The notes under the pieces are model-generated. The model had not been told where the DNA came from, did not search any database, and was given only the letters and a program-made list of their open reading frames with translations. From contig NHZP01000007.1 of assembly GCA_003313425.1 (NCBI GenBank), positions 1,612,001 to 1,676,000 on the forward strand: 64,000 nucleotides of DNA, written 5' to 3'. Origin of the DNA: Pseudopyrenochaeta lycopersici (Eukaryota > Ascomycota > Dothideomycetes > Pleosporales > Pseudopyrenochaetaceae). Below are positions 23,368 through 34,498 of this stretch, piece by piece. The position numbers were made by a program, and so were the translations under genes. The stretch's first letter is position 1, and each line of letters starts with the position of its first letter.

Positions 23368-24657
23368 ATGGTCTCTTATTCTCTCGTTGCGGCCGTCGCT
23401 GTTACGTTGCCCGCAGTACAAGCCTCTGGCCCACCCACTCCTGACAGGTACTGGCAAGTGTCACCACCGATCAATTACTCGGACCCAATTTATGCAGGAT
23501 GGCCCCAACTCAATGTCGATGCTGAAGTGCTCGTCTACAAAGGTACCGAGGTGAATCGCACCTACGCACATCATCCAGAACTCTACTATGACGGCAAGCG
23601 TATCTTCCTTATGTACTCCACATCACCCATTGACGAAGACTCCATCGGCCAAGATGCCTGGCTCTCAACTTCCACTGATGGCGGCTTTACTTGGTCGAAA
23701 GGCTACTCCATACTTCCGGACGCGCTTCTGCCAAATCAGACACACCCGGCAAACTATACGTACTGGTGTAATAACCGAATTTGGCAACGGGCACATCATC
23801 CAGTAGCTTGGGTTCCTGTTGATAGGGACCACCTTTACGCTGTATCACAGACAACCTTGCGGTATTGCTGGAGCGACAACGCAAAGGGAACAAAGGCAGC
23901 TGGTCGGATCGCTCGAGTAATTGACAGAAAAGGCCGAACAGTGGGTGATCCTTGCTGGACTCAGCAAAATAACTGGACAGAAGTGGTACGCTTCAACGAG
24001 ACCATCTATGGCAAGTACGGCATGAAGTTCTGCAAACATGCTAAGGAGATCGAAGCATATCTGAAGGAGCCAGCCAAAGTGCCAGCATGGGGGACTTGGC
24101 TATATCAGACAAAATTGTACGCTGCGGATGGCAAGCACGACATGCAAGAGCCCACACACTCGGTCTGGTTTGGAAACAACTATGGCGGTTATTGGGAGCG
24201 TTTCTGGCGCGATATCTCCAGTGCCAACATCATCAGTACGGCTGTGTGGGTTGAGCACAGCAACTTACGCCAGGGAAACAACTGGTATCCGAAGACGGAG
24301 CAACAGCACGGGAACAAAATCTTCCAAACCAATATTCCAGATGTGGGAAGCAAGCAGCATCTGGGTTTGCTGCCAAATGGGGACAGATTCCTTGTACACA
24401 ATCCTCGGAACAACACGGAGCGTTACCGGCAACCGCTAACTATTGCGACTTCGCGAGGATCTGATAGGTCTTACAAAAGAATCGGAGTGCTCCGTACTAA
24501 CGCAAGCACGGTCATGGCGCCTGATACTAGGGGCCTGAAGCGGCTCATGTTTAGTTATCCAACTGCAATCATGGTAGAGGGAAAGTTGATCATTTCATAC
24601 AGTGAGAATAAGGAGAATATTTGGGTTAGTGTTATTGATCCAAAAAATCTGCTGTAA
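23368..24657 (+). CDS. Secreted sialidase-fold (Asp-box) protein, possible glycoside hydrolase
   Basis: A single exon of 429 residues with a signal peptide (MVSYSLVAAVAVTLPAVQAS, cleavage likely near residue 20). Residues 102-109 (STDGGFTW) form a textbook Asp-box, the S-x-D-x-G-x-T-W turn found in sialidase-type beta propellers. The start of this block (HHPELYYDGKRIFLMYST) and the C-terminal block (FSYPTAIMVEGKLIISYSENKENIWVSVID) also fit propeller glycosidases with sialidase-like or GH-like folds. Several N-glycosylation sequons (NYS, NRT, NQT, NYT, NWT, NET, NNT, NAS) support secretion. I cannot assign a substrate or confirm catalytic residues. It could act on host or plant polysaccharide, or could be a non-catalytic lectin-like propeller. 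Confidence 0.8.
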   Translation: MVSYSLVAAVAVTLPAVQASGPPTPDRYWQVSPPINYSDPIYAGWPQLNVDAEVLVYKGTEVNRTYAHHPELYYDGKRIFLMYSTSPIDEDSIGQDAWLSTSTDGGFTWSKGYSILPDALLPNQTHPANYTYWCNNRIWQRAHHPVAWVPVDRDHLYAVSQTTLRYCWSDNAKGTKAAGRIARVIDRKGRTVGDPCWTQQNNWTEVVRFNETIYGKYGMKFCKHAKEIEAYLKEPAKVPAWGTWLYQTKLYAADGKHDMQEPTHSVWFGNNYGGYWERFWRDISSANIISTAVWVEHSNLRQGNNWYPKTEQQHGNKIFQTNIPDVGSKQHLGLLPNGDRFLVHNPRNNTERYRQPLTIATSRGSDRSYKRIGVLRTNASTVMAPDTRGLKRLMFSYPTAIMVEGKLIISYSENKENIWVSVIDPKNLL

Positions 24658-25188
24658 TTTTTTCGAGTGTAGGCGACTGGTTCCTTTGTAGAAAGTGAGG
24701 TGCATACATATTAGACTAGATTGTCCATTCTTCTATGCTTGTTATGCCATACCATTGGCATATCTAGTTCAAAAGGCGTTCATAGTTACAGTTCACAAAT
24801 GAGTCACATATTGGATACCCAAGGCTATACGTCGGTCAAGGCTGCTACGTTTTATTGCGATTTAGTTGCAGTGAAGACACATGATGTCGCCATCCCAAGG
24901 ATTGTACTATCGTTGACTATTTTTGTGCCCCTATTGTTACACGACGTCACACCTTGCTCAGCTCAATCCAAGATAGCCTTTAATAGACATTTTTATTGTA
25001 GGAAGGTGGCCCAGCTTAAGCCACATTATCTGAGAATACCATAGCCCAGGTTCTGGAGCCAGAATTTCGATGGTTTATGCCTGAACTTTATCAGCACTCC
25101 TTCAGGCCCGTTCTTACTGTTGTTTGCTCTAACTGCTGCAATTCCATTTTGCGGTGTGTGTGCCACGAGGCAGTGAAATCTTCATATT
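24658..25188. other. Convergent 3' region, no gene
   Basis: These 531 AT-leaning bases separate two convergent genes and should contain both 3' UTRs. The small plus-strand frames here do not look coding. Confidence 0.5.
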
Positions 25189-27111
25189 TTAAATTCGCGC
25201 AAGCAGTCGATGGGTCTCAGTGCCCTCTACACCCGGATTCCTCACAATCTCCAAACACAATCCAAGCACATCTCTCGTATCCCGTGGGTCAATGATTCCA
25301 TCGTCATGCAGTGCCGCACTTGTTGTATAGCACTCACTGTCCCTCGCCACTTCGTCGCGAAACTTCTGCGTGCTCGCATGGAGCTTCGCCTCGTTAAGTT
25401 CGATGCCTTGCGTTTCCGCACTTGCCCGCTGCACCGTCTCCATTACGCCAGCAAGTTGATCGGGGCCCATGACGCTGCAGCGCCCAATGGGCCATGTGAA
25501 CAGGAATCTCGGCTTGAAGCCACGACCACACATAGCGTAATTGCCAGCGCCGTATGACGCGCCCATGATTATGGAGATGTGTGGGACGGTCGAGGTGCTA
25601 ACTGCGGAGACCATTTGAGCGCCCCGTTTGATGATGGCCGCATGCTCGGCTTTGGATCCGACCATGAAGCCTGTTACATTTTGCAAGAAGAGAATTGGCA
25701 CATGTCTGGGTTGTTGAGGTCAATGAGCGCTCCCTTGTCTGTCTGGCGATTGGGGTTTGTGGGAAATGCTACGTACTGTTGGTTACACAGACGGATGAAC
25801 TGTGTCCCTTTGGACGCTTCATCAGGGTTGATCACAGGCGTTTTATTGGCGACTATGCCTACCCGATGACCTTTTCTTGGCGTCAGTTTTGCTATATGAA
25901 CCTATGAAGCGTATTCATCTCACCAAAGATGGATGCCCATGCTGTTATTAGATTCTGCCCATATTCAGGCTTGAAGTTGAGAAGTCGAGAGTCATCTACG
26001 ATGCGAATTAGGACTTCCATCATATCGAACGGTTTCCGAATATCGGGATCAATGAATGAGATCATGTCCTCAGCGGAGTATCGTGGAGGGACTGCTTCGA
26101 CGAGGGACAGGAAATGTAGCGACGATAGATGGAGAGATGCAACCCAGTCACGCGCTTTGCGAATGGCGTCGAATCTGTGCTTTTCTCAGTCCCATTAGCT
26201 TCGGGATGGAGCTTCCACTCACTCGTCCTCCGCCATCTGATCAGCTAAGCCAGTCAATTGTGCATGTACCTTTGCGCCTCCAAGTTCTTCAGCCCCGATG
26301 ACTTCTCCTGTAGCCATTTTAACCAGTGGTGGTCCACCCAAGAAAACTTGCGCCTGATCCTTAACAAAGATTGAATAGTCTGACAACGCAGGATGGTATG
26401 CGCCACCAGCCGTACAGGACCCAAATACAACGGCACATGATGGCTTCCCCTTCTGTGTCCGAATAGAAAGGTCGCGGAATATCTGACCGCCGCGATGGAA
26501 GACTTTGAACTGATAGGGCAAAAATACACCTGCCTACAGTTGCCCGTGTATTAGTCAACATGTATTGACTGTGAGTGACGCTTCGCTCTTACCGATTGTA
26601 CAAGCGCAACGATAGGGAGGTCATTCTCTATCGCGATCTCGGTCAAACGATTCTGTTTCATGACAGTATACTCATTCCATGCACCTCCACTTTGTGTTGG
26701 AATGTGTGACAGGACCATGCATGGGCGGTCATGTATCAAACCAATGCCGCCAATCATACTTGCACACGGTGTTGAATCTTTGAGACCATGACCTGCAAAC
26801 ACGCCTATTTCAAGAAATGGGGAGTCCGAGTCGAGCAATAGCGCTATTCGGTCTCGTGCTGTCGCAATCAATTAATAACAGCATGCAATTTCGCTGCGGA
26901 TGCTGTACTGACCAAGGAGTTGGCCCCGCGATGTGTGCCTGTCGAGTGACGATGCCTTCCCCTCAGAACTTGCATCAGCAAGCGCCAAAGCATACCTTTC
27001 GAGGACGGACTGCCAATTCTTCTTGTTCTTTTCATGTTGGGGACTCCCGATATTGATAGTTGATTGATGAACAGGGTATGTGGACCGTTGATATGTTGAT
27101 TGTGTCGCCAT
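25189..27111 (-). CDS. mccB: 3-methylcrotonyl-CoA carboxylase beta subunit (carboxyltransferase), PTS1-like ending
   Basis: Six exons (27111-26913, 26858-26593, 26533-26223, 26174-25924, 25870-25777, 25705-25189) give 545 residues, all phases consistent. Carboxyltransferase landmarks are GIGLIHDRPCMV, SGGAWNEYTVMKQNR, FGSCTAGGAYHPALSDY, QVFLGGPPLVKMATGE, VGIVANKTPVINPDEASKG, ILFLQNVTGFMVG and MGASYGAGNYAMCGRGF. This order and spacing match the MCC beta subunit rather than propionyl-CoA carboxylase. It transfers CO2 from biotin on the alpha subunit to 3-methylcrotonyl-CoA. The N-terminus (MATQSTYQRSTYPVHQSTIN) is not a strong mitochondrial presequence, and the last three residues are ARI, close to known PTS1 variants such as AKI. 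It is transcribed divergently from the acyl-CoA synthetase, 374 bp away. A geranyl-CoA-type carboxylase is a less likely alternative. Confidence 0.92.
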
Positions 27112-27485
27112 GATCGTTTACGTGGACATTGGCAACAGCAGAAAGTCGAGAAGGGAAAAAAAGATTGGAGCCAAGTGACTTTAATGGCCTCTAGCTAGAA
27201 TAATACCTTGCTAAATTCAATAATCCGATTATACTTCATTAAAGGGAGATACCAGTGCATAGAACGTATCCGAGGTATGGGGAAAGGCGGCCCGAACCGT
27301 GATTGTCCGTTTCGGAACCGCCCTTCCATGCACCACGGCATCCGAGCGGCAGGACGCAGCCCGCGCGAGGCTGCATGCGAGTAAAAATAACGATGGGTTT
27401 TGGACCAGAACCCTCAGTGATCAGAGATCTTGTCACAGGTCTAACTTGGAACTCTGATTTTTGATCTTGCCCCCTCTCGTCGACT
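27112..27485. promoter_or_regulatory. Divergent promoter shared by MCC beta and acyl-CoA synthetase
   Basis: This short two-way promoter contains CGG/CCG triplet pairs of the kind Zn2Cys6 factors bind, for instance CCG-N3-CGG at 27307-27315. It also has a CCGTGATT element at 27297-27304 that resembles the CCGTGATC repeats in front of the lyase/hydratase gene. Binding by the regulator at 36361-38479 is inference. Confidence 0.5.
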
Positions 27486-29375
27486 ATGGCAAAGCCTACA
27501 ACTTCATCATTGATTCACGGTCCTACCAATATCCCGTTATGGCACAAAACCATTGGAGCAATTCTTAATGAACAAGTGCAGCGTTATGGGGATCAAACAG
27601 CCATTATTATACCGTGGCAAAATATCAGATTTAGCTTCCTAGACCTGCAAACAAGCAGTGAAGCTACTGCGAGAGCACTGCTTGCAATCGGCGTCCGGAA
27701 TGGTGATATGGTGGCCATAATGGCGGGCAATAGGATTGAATACATCGATTTCTTCCTTGCAGCCGCTAGAATTGGATGCCCGTTGGTGGTCTTGAATAAC
27801 ACATATACACCGACCGAATTGGTTTCGGCACTGTCCCGTACTTGTTAGTTTCCCTGTGCTTACCTTTGTCTTTAACTAACAAGATGACTTCGCGGTTGGA
27901 AGCTGCCAAAGCTGTGCTCATAGCAGATAGCATCAGTAGTCGGTCGCTTTCCATTCACATCGAGAGCGTGAAAGCCTCCATAGCCGCGGGCAAATTACCG
28001 GGCTTGGAACATGTTGTAACGCTACCACCCTATTCGGAAAAAGGCATATTATGCCCTCCTGGAACTTATGGATTCTTCTTAAAAGGCGGATATCGGGTGT
28101 CAGTCAACAAGCTCCGAGTTGCTGAAAGGGCCGTGAAGGATGAGGACGTTGTCAATGTTCAATTCACTTCTGGCACAACGGGCCTTCCGAAAGCAGCACT
28201 CTTAACGCATCGGTTTGTCTCCGGTAGCAACTAATATACTTAGCTAACAGTGATTTAGAAACATTCTCAATAACGGCCGCTTTGTGGGTACCAGAATGCA
28301 CCTTACATCGCGAGACATCGTCTGTTGCCCGCCGCCGCTCTTCCACTGTTTTGGGCTAGTTATGGGGTTCCTGAATACATTGTCACATGGTGCGAGTATT
28401 GTTTTGCCGTCTGACACCTTTGATCCGAGCCTGACCCTCGACACTATTGCTGCAGAACGTTGCACTGCACTTCTCGGCGTCCCGACGATGTTCATTGCGG
28501 AGCTCGAAAAGTTAAAATCCAAGACATACAAAATCAATACCATACGCGTTGGGCTAGCATCGGGCGCCCCTGTACCGATCGCCTTGCAGGAGCGACTCAG
28601 CAAAGAAATGGGGATGAGTTGCGTACTCATCGCATATGGCATGACGGAAGTCAGTCCAGTGTCTACCATGATGGACATTGACGACCCTGAGGATCGAAAG
28701 AAGGGAGGACTAGGAAGAGCCATGCCACATAATAGCGTGAAAATTATTGACCAGAAGGGCCGCATTCTGCCTCGAGGTACCGTGGGTCAAATCTGCTCTA
28801 GTGGATATGCACTGATGAGAGGATACCTCGATAACTCAGAGGCTACAAACGAAGTAATGAGACGAGATAAGGATGGGGTGCTCTGGATGCACACTGGTGA
28901 CGAAGGCATGATTGATGATCAAGGCTATGCCCACATCACAGGCCGCATCAAAGACATGATCATTAGAGGTCAGTATTTGAGCCTCCATTTTAACTAGTTT
29001 ATATTAACAAAATCAGGCGGAGAGAACATATTCCCAGCTGAGATTGAAGAGCGACTGTTGACACATTCTGCCATAGCTGAGGTAAGCGTAATCGGACTTC
29101 CTGATGAAAAGTATGGTGAGATTGTCGGGTGCTTCCTTCGAGGCGTTGAAAGCGAAAGCAAACCTGACGATGCGGAGATCAGACAATGGGTTGGTTCAAA
29201 GTTAGGAAGACATAAGGTTCCGGCGTGGGTTTTCTGGATTGGCCAACAAGGAGTTGCAGATGATTTTCCGAAGACCGGGAGCGGGAAGCACCAGAAACAC
29301 TTGCTTAGGGCTTTGGGGAGAAAACTACTAAACAATATGACTAAGGCCGAACAATCAGATAGGGCGAGGCTTTGA
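27486..29375 (+). CDS. Acyl-CoA synthetase (AMP-binding), PTS1 ending ARL
   Basis: Four exons (27486-27843, 27903-28212, 28259-28968, 29017-29375) give 578 residues. The first acceptor was chosen as 27901-27902 because it restores the family reading SRTSAKAVLIAD; the upstream AG at 27881-27883 would break phase. Diagnostic motifs are the P-loop-like FTSGTTGLPKAALLTHR, the YGMTEVSP block, HTGDEGMIDDQGYAHITGRIKDMI and the C-terminal GGENIFPAEIEE with a lysine near the end (KTGSGKHQKH). It should form an acyl-adenylate and then an acyl-CoA. By position it probably activates free isovalerate, 3-methylcrotonate or a related branched acid. The C-terminal tripeptide ARL is a canonical peroxisomal targeting signal. 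The substrate is inferred only from the cluster. Confidence 0.9.
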
Positions 29376-29687
29376 CAACCGGTATGCTCGAGACAAGAAA
29401 ATAGAAGCAATCTGTATAAATGCCATCAGCAGCGTATTCAATCGTGATGCGAATATTTCCGCCTTGACTGAAGCCTTGACATTTTCAACAGTGACAACGG
29501 TACTTGGTTATATACGACATCTTCTGTAGTAGGGGTCAGATTCGCTTGCTGCCGATCACGGCCTTCCAGAAATATGATGTCTCACAAGAGAGTATGTCGT
29601 AATAAAACAGTGGCGTTTAGACTGAGGGGAGCGAAAGCATGATACGAAGCGGAATTGGTCGTGCAACATCGCCATTAATATAATAAA
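29376..29687. other. Convergent 3' region, no gene
   Basis: These 312 bp separate the convergent synthetase and lyase/hydratase genes. Nothing coding was recognised. Confidence 0.5.
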
Positions 29688-31556
29688 TTACAGCTTAGCT
29701 TTCAAATTTCCCTCAGTAAATGCATCCCAATCAATACTCCGCCTTCCCGCTTGGAATTCTTCTAGGCCATGCGCAGATTCGCCACTAGGAGCCATCATTT
29801 CCTGGAAGATTGTCTTTATACTTGCTGCTTGGTCTTCCTTTGTTGTCCCATGCTCACTTGCCTTGACTAAGTCTTTGACCAGAGTTGAAGCTCGAGGAGC
29901 AGAAGCCTTCAGTTGCAGTAAGTACTGATCAAGAGCTTTGCTGAGGTCCTGTTGCTTTTCAACCATTTTCGTCACGTAGCCGAGTGAAAGCAACTGAGAG
30001 AAGGATACTGATCGACCGCTGAGCATTGCTTCCCTGGTGAAGGCAGAACCCCACTCTTTTGCGACATATTTTGAAATTGTGGCGGGAGAGAGACCCAGCT
30101 TAACCTCGCTCAGAGTAAAAGTGGCGTCTGCTGCTCCGATTCGGATGTCACACGCAAATGCTAAACCAACTCCTCCACCGTAGGCTGGGCCATTTACAGC
30201 AGCAATAGTGACTTGGGGAGCATTAGAAATTGCTTCGAAAAGCCGTTTGAGGCGGTGAAACTGATCATCGCTGACTTTCTTGCTGCGTGCGACTGCGCTG
30301 TTTTTGCCGAGATCCATTCCTGTGCAAAAGAACTTTCCGTGCGCTGTCAAAGCAATACGAGTAATCGTCTTATCAGAAGCGGCTTTTTCAAATAACTCGG
30401 TGATCGCCGATATCATCAGGGACGTAAGAGCGTTCCCGTTCTTCGGTCTGTCGAGGATGATTTTGACATTCAGTCCTGATCGATGGATCTGGAGACCCTC
30501 TGTGCGAATAGGCAGGACCACCCATTCCATCATCTTGTCTGCTTTTCTTTCTAATAGAGGGAATTCTGGCGTACCACACTTGTATTTACAAGCCAATGCC
30601 GCCCCCGCACGGCTATCGTTGACTTTTCCAAGCTTTTCAGAGATCCATGCTCCAGTTTGCGACAACTTACGGAGATCAACCCCAGTTGAGATACCCGCAC
30701 GCTCGAACAAGTACACTAAGTCTTCGGAGGCAACGTTTCCTTTAGCCCCTGGAGCGTATGGGCAGCCACCCAGACCGCCAACACTGCTGTCAAAAACACG
30801 GACTCCAAGCTGGAAGGCCGTCCAAGCATTAGATACGGCTTGTCCGTAGGTATCGTGAAAGTGCGCAGCAAGCTTATCAGCAGGAATACCATGTTCGTAC
30901 AGATAAGTGAAGAGCCTTTGGACATCTGCGGCCGTCCCTGTCCCGAGCGTGTCTCCGAGACTGACTTCGTAGCAGCCTAGGTCAAGAAGTTTCTGAACGA
31001 CGTGGAGTACGGCTTCTCCTGGAGTGGGGCCATCGAATGGGTCTTCAAAAATACACGATATGTACCTAATTGAGAAGTCAACCTTGTGTTCCCTCTAGCT
31101 CCTTCCCCGCTCGTCAACTTACCCACGGACATGAATACCGGATCTAATAGCAATACTGGCAACCTCTCCAGCTCTTTCTAGACCTTGTGCTATTGTACAG
31201 TTCGTGTTTGCTTTGCTGAATCCTTCGGTTGCACTCACAAAGACTGCAACCTCCTTCACACCATGCTGCATGGCAAGCTCCAAACCTTGGCGATTGGGCA
31301 CCAGAACAGGCATTCGAGTTGACGTTTGGGCAATCAATGCTCGAACACCATGATGGGATAACAGTTCTTGATTATCGGCAAGCTGAGGGATTGCTTTTGG
31401 TGATACCGCAGACGTTAGCTCGATTCGATTCAAGCCTGTTGCCCGCAGACGTTCAATAAGCTCAATCTTAACAGCAGTTGGTATCGGTTGGGTGATATTT
31501 TGTAGCCCGTCTCGCGGTCCTACTTCCATGATACGAACTTCAGGTTTTGTGTACAT
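29688..31556 (-). CDS. Fused HMG-CoA lyase / enoyl-CoA hydratase (methylglutaconyl-CoA hydratase type), PTS1 ending AKL
   Basis: Two exons, 31556-31123 and 31065-29688, joined by a 57 bp intron, give one frame of 603 residues. The first ATG in frame is 31556 (MYTKPEVRIMEVGPRDG); the open frame upstream has only TTG and a stop, so no mitochondrial presequence is encoded there. Residues ~1-305 are HMG-CoA lyase: EVGPRDGLQN, AAHFHDTYGQ and GGLGGCPYAPGAKGN with its catalytic Cys. After a short linker, residues ~340-580 are a crotonase: FFCTGMDLG oxyanion segment, NGPAYGGGVGLAFACDIRI and LSEVKLGLSPATISKYV. The GGGVGL and SEVKLGLSPA pattern looks closer to bacterial LiuC than to the mitochondrial AUH hydratase. 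Together the domains would hydrate 3-methylglutaconyl-CoA and cleave HMG-CoA to acetoacetate plus acetyl-CoA. The protein ends AKL, a strong PTS1. Confidence 0.9.
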
Positions 31557-32065
31557 GCTGAAATTGTTGTTTGTATTGAACAACTGGGAATCGCTTTGGG
31601 TACTAGAGTGCACACTGTACTGGAAATGAAGAGGTTTCTGGATGCTCGGAAAAGCAGCAAGGAGGCAAAAATTATACAAGCAGGTATATCTACAGATTTA
31701 GGCAATAAAGTGGAATGATCTGCTGTATTTTTCGTGGTACACAGCAACAACCCGTGCTGAGAGGGACGCAGCCGCAACTGCCAGCGCGGGCCGCGGTCCG
31801 TGATCCGTGATCCATAGTCCCTGATCCGTGATCCATGATCCGTGAACTAAGCCTGGGATTTTCCGTCTCTGGCCGACTCTTTGCACCTTTGTAGTTTCTC
31901 CACCTGAATATTGTTGTCTGTATTTACTACAGTATCGTGAGCCTCCGCCGAATAAGTCCGCAGTCTCCACGTGGTGTTGTCTCATCACAATCTGAGGAAT
32001 GCAGAAAAGGCGTCGATTTTACTTGACAATACTTGCTCGGTCGAATATACAGCTCATTTTGCATC
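31557..32065 (-). promoter_or_regulatory. Promoter of the lyase/hydratase gene with CCGTGATC repeats
   Basis: These 509 bp lie between two genes on the same strand. Three exact CCGTGATC copies (31798-31805, 31805-31812, 31826-31833) and a variant CCGTGAAC (31840-31847) are packed into 50 bp, beside a CCGCGG at 31791-31796. Clustered CCG/CGG triplets are typical Zn2Cys6 targets, so this is a candidate operator for the cluster regulator. Confidence 0.5.
31798..31847. repeat. Short tandem CCGTGATC-type repeats
   Basis: The unit TGATCC[G/A] recurs about six times with small changes in 50 bp upstream of the lyase/hydratase start. It may be a degenerate minisatellite, a regulator-binding array, or both. 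Confidence 0.7.
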
Positions 32066-34498
32066 TCAACAAACCTCACACAAGACGCTACCTTCGTCGA
32101 TGGCTTCTCCATTGTGCCGGGTAGTATTAAACTCACCATTGCCCGGCGCAATAATGCTCATCTCCATTTTCATGCTCTCGATAACCATCAAAATTTCACC
32201 TTTCTCGGCCTTGTCTCCAACTTCCTTCAATATTCTCAACACTTTGCATGGCATTGGTGCCTTTACCACCTTTACTTCCCCGTCGTTAGCTGCAACTATG
32301 CCTTCACGCATACTCTCGGCGAACGTGAGGCAGCTGTGTATCCTATACTCAACCCAAGTACCAAGTGCCGGAATATGCGCGTACACCACTGTGCCTTGAC
32401 CTTTTTCAGAAGAAAAAGCATTTTTTTGATATTTTTCTGTGCAATAGATCGCAGTGGCTTTTTTACCATCGATAGAAGAGGTCACTACATCGATATGCCA
32501 GTCAGTGGTCTGACTCAGCCTCCTGACTTCTTCCAGAAGAAGCCGCTGTGAAGGTTGTTCCCGGTAACTTCCGTTCCTGACAGCGGCACTCATAGCATTG
32601 TACTTAGCTGTGAGTGCAATTGCAGGGCTTTGCTTATTGTGACCGCTTGGTTCAGGTTCAGGCACGCTTCTGGTGTAGACATCGAATTGGCGTGGGTCGT
32701 TGCCAACCATCTCAGGAACAATCAAGGATGCGTTTTCATGAGCTTCTTCTTTCGTAGTTTCTTCCGTGTGAGTAACAAGCACAATAACAGATCTGTTGAT
32801 TGGATCGAACCTCTGATTTCTGAAACCCATACGGACATGATGGAACTTCGATCTCAAGGTGTATCGTGTTGATTTCAGGTATACCGATGCTAACGCCCCC
32901 AAAGATCGGTAGACGAAGCTTGAATCGGCGCGGTGGGGATTTTGCAACAAGTCATCAAGTGCTGTTCCAATGAAAGATGTTGTATAAGCCGGATCTTTGA
33001 ATCTAGAATGCGACAGACAGGCTTGTAGGAAGAGCTGGTTTGTGCGAACGCCAACGCATGCAGTGTTTGCCAATACCTTAATCATCTTTGCGATGGCCTG
33101 GGTTCGGCTTGGAGCCCAAACGATGAGCTTAGCAATCATGGAGTCGAAATAAATCGATACTTGTGAACCCGTTTGGATGGCTGTCTCGTAACGGACGTCA
33201 CGTCCAGGGCCAAGGATTCCTGGAGCTGGTTGCCATAATCTAACCACTCCATGCTCCGGAAAGAAGTCACGGTGAGCATCCTCAGCGCAAAGACGACATT
33301 CGATCGCATGGCCGTTTCGCGCGACCTTTTTCAACGGTTGAAGGTCGTCCAGTCGTCCACCGGTGGCAACGTAAAGCTGCAACGATACCAGATCCACTCC
33401 GGTGATCTCTTCGGTAATGGTATGCTCAACCTGAAGTCGTGCGTTGACTTCTAGAAAATAGTATCTCTCCGTTACCACGTCAACAACGAACTCAACTGTG
33501 CCGGCGCCCTCATACCCTATCAGTTCTGCAATGCGAGTGGCCGACTCGCTCATCCGTTTCCGCATACCCTCGCTCAGCCATGGGCATGGCGCTTCCTCAA
33601 TAACCTTCTGGTGCCTTCGCTGCACAGAACAGTCGCGATCCCAGAGTGGCACAACTCGTCCATGACTGTCACCAATGATTTGTATCTCCACGTGCTTTCC
33701 AGCCTCGATGTACTTTTCCAAGATACAGTCCTCAGACCCAAAACTTCGCCTTGCTTCTGATTGTGCGCGCTCGAGCTCGTCGCGTAACATTGACGGGTCG
33801 CGAACGATTCGCATGCCTTTGCCCCCACCTCCCGCGGAAGCTTTCAGCATGACCGGGAAACCAATGGACTTTGCTGCATCTTCCAGATCTTGAAGATTGT
33901 GGCTTGTACCAGAGAATCCTGGAATTAAAGGTACTTCTGGGGCCTTTTGGCAAAGATAATCTTTGGAAGTTCGCTTATTTCCAAGAGTTGACATGGCGAG
34001 ACTGCTGGGTCCAAGAAAGATTAAGCCAGCTTGCCTAACGCGGTCTGCAAAGTCGGGGTTCTCGCTAAGATAGCCATATCCTGGATGTAAGGCGTGTGCT
34101 CCTGCTTCTACAGCTTTGCGTACAAGAAGGTCGATGTCCAAGAATGGATTTATCACTGCATCTTCAAGGCACCCTAGATTAATGGCTTCATCCGCATCCA
34201 CGAAATGCCTTGAGCCCTTGTCCCTGAACATTGTCAATCATTATGGCTCTTCGCATCCAGATGTTAATATAAGCACCTACTCTTGGACATATATTGCAAT
34301 CGAGGTCAGGTTAAGCTTGCGACAGGTCGCAATGACGCGGCACGCTATTTCGCCCCTATTTGCGATGAAGACTCTTCGAATCTTAGGTGATCCATCCACA
34401 TTTAGCAACGGCTGGGCAACAAAGAGTGGTGGCCGTTGAATAATAGCGCTCTTTTGAGAGGCTTCCAGGTTAGATAAGGGCATGGTTGCAGACGTCAT
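32066..34498 (-). CDS. mccA: 3-methylcrotonyl-CoA carboxylase alpha subunit (biotin carboxylase and biotin carrier)
   Basis: Two exons, 34498-34281 and 34223-32066, with a 57 bp intron, give 791 residues. The biotin carboxylase domain begins IRRVFIANRGEIACRVI (about residue 40). ATP-grasp landmarks follow: LHPGYGYLSENPDFA, KASAGGGGKGMRI, CSVQRRHQKVIEEAP and EVNARLQVEHTITEEITGVDLV. The C-terminal biotinyl domain carries ESMKMEM with the biotin lysine at about 758. The substrate class MCC is supported by the length, the single C-terminal carrier domain and the adjacent beta subunit. The first ~35 residues (MTSATMPLSNLEASQKSA...) contain no arginine, unlike a mitochondrial presequence. The protein ends EVC with no PTS1, so peroxisomal import would need piggybacking on the beta subunit. 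It is divergent from the acyl-CoA dehydrogenase, 302 bp away. Confidence 0.93.

Noticed and set aside
27844..27890. Acceptor at CAAG just before ATGACTTCG in the synthetase gene
   Set aside because: It would join in the wrong phase with the only good donor; the AG at 27901-27902 restores both phase and family sequence.
31557..31679. N-terminal extension of the lyase/hydratase as a mitochondrial presequence
   Set aside because: The upstream open frame starts with TTG and has no ATG before a stop, so the first supported start is 31556. A spliced upstream exon could still revive this idea.
31990..32080. Alternative splicing at the 3' end of the MCC alpha gene to create a peroxisomal signal
   Set aside because: The GTTTGT donor-like site just before the stop leads to a 30-residue tail with no PTS1-type end.
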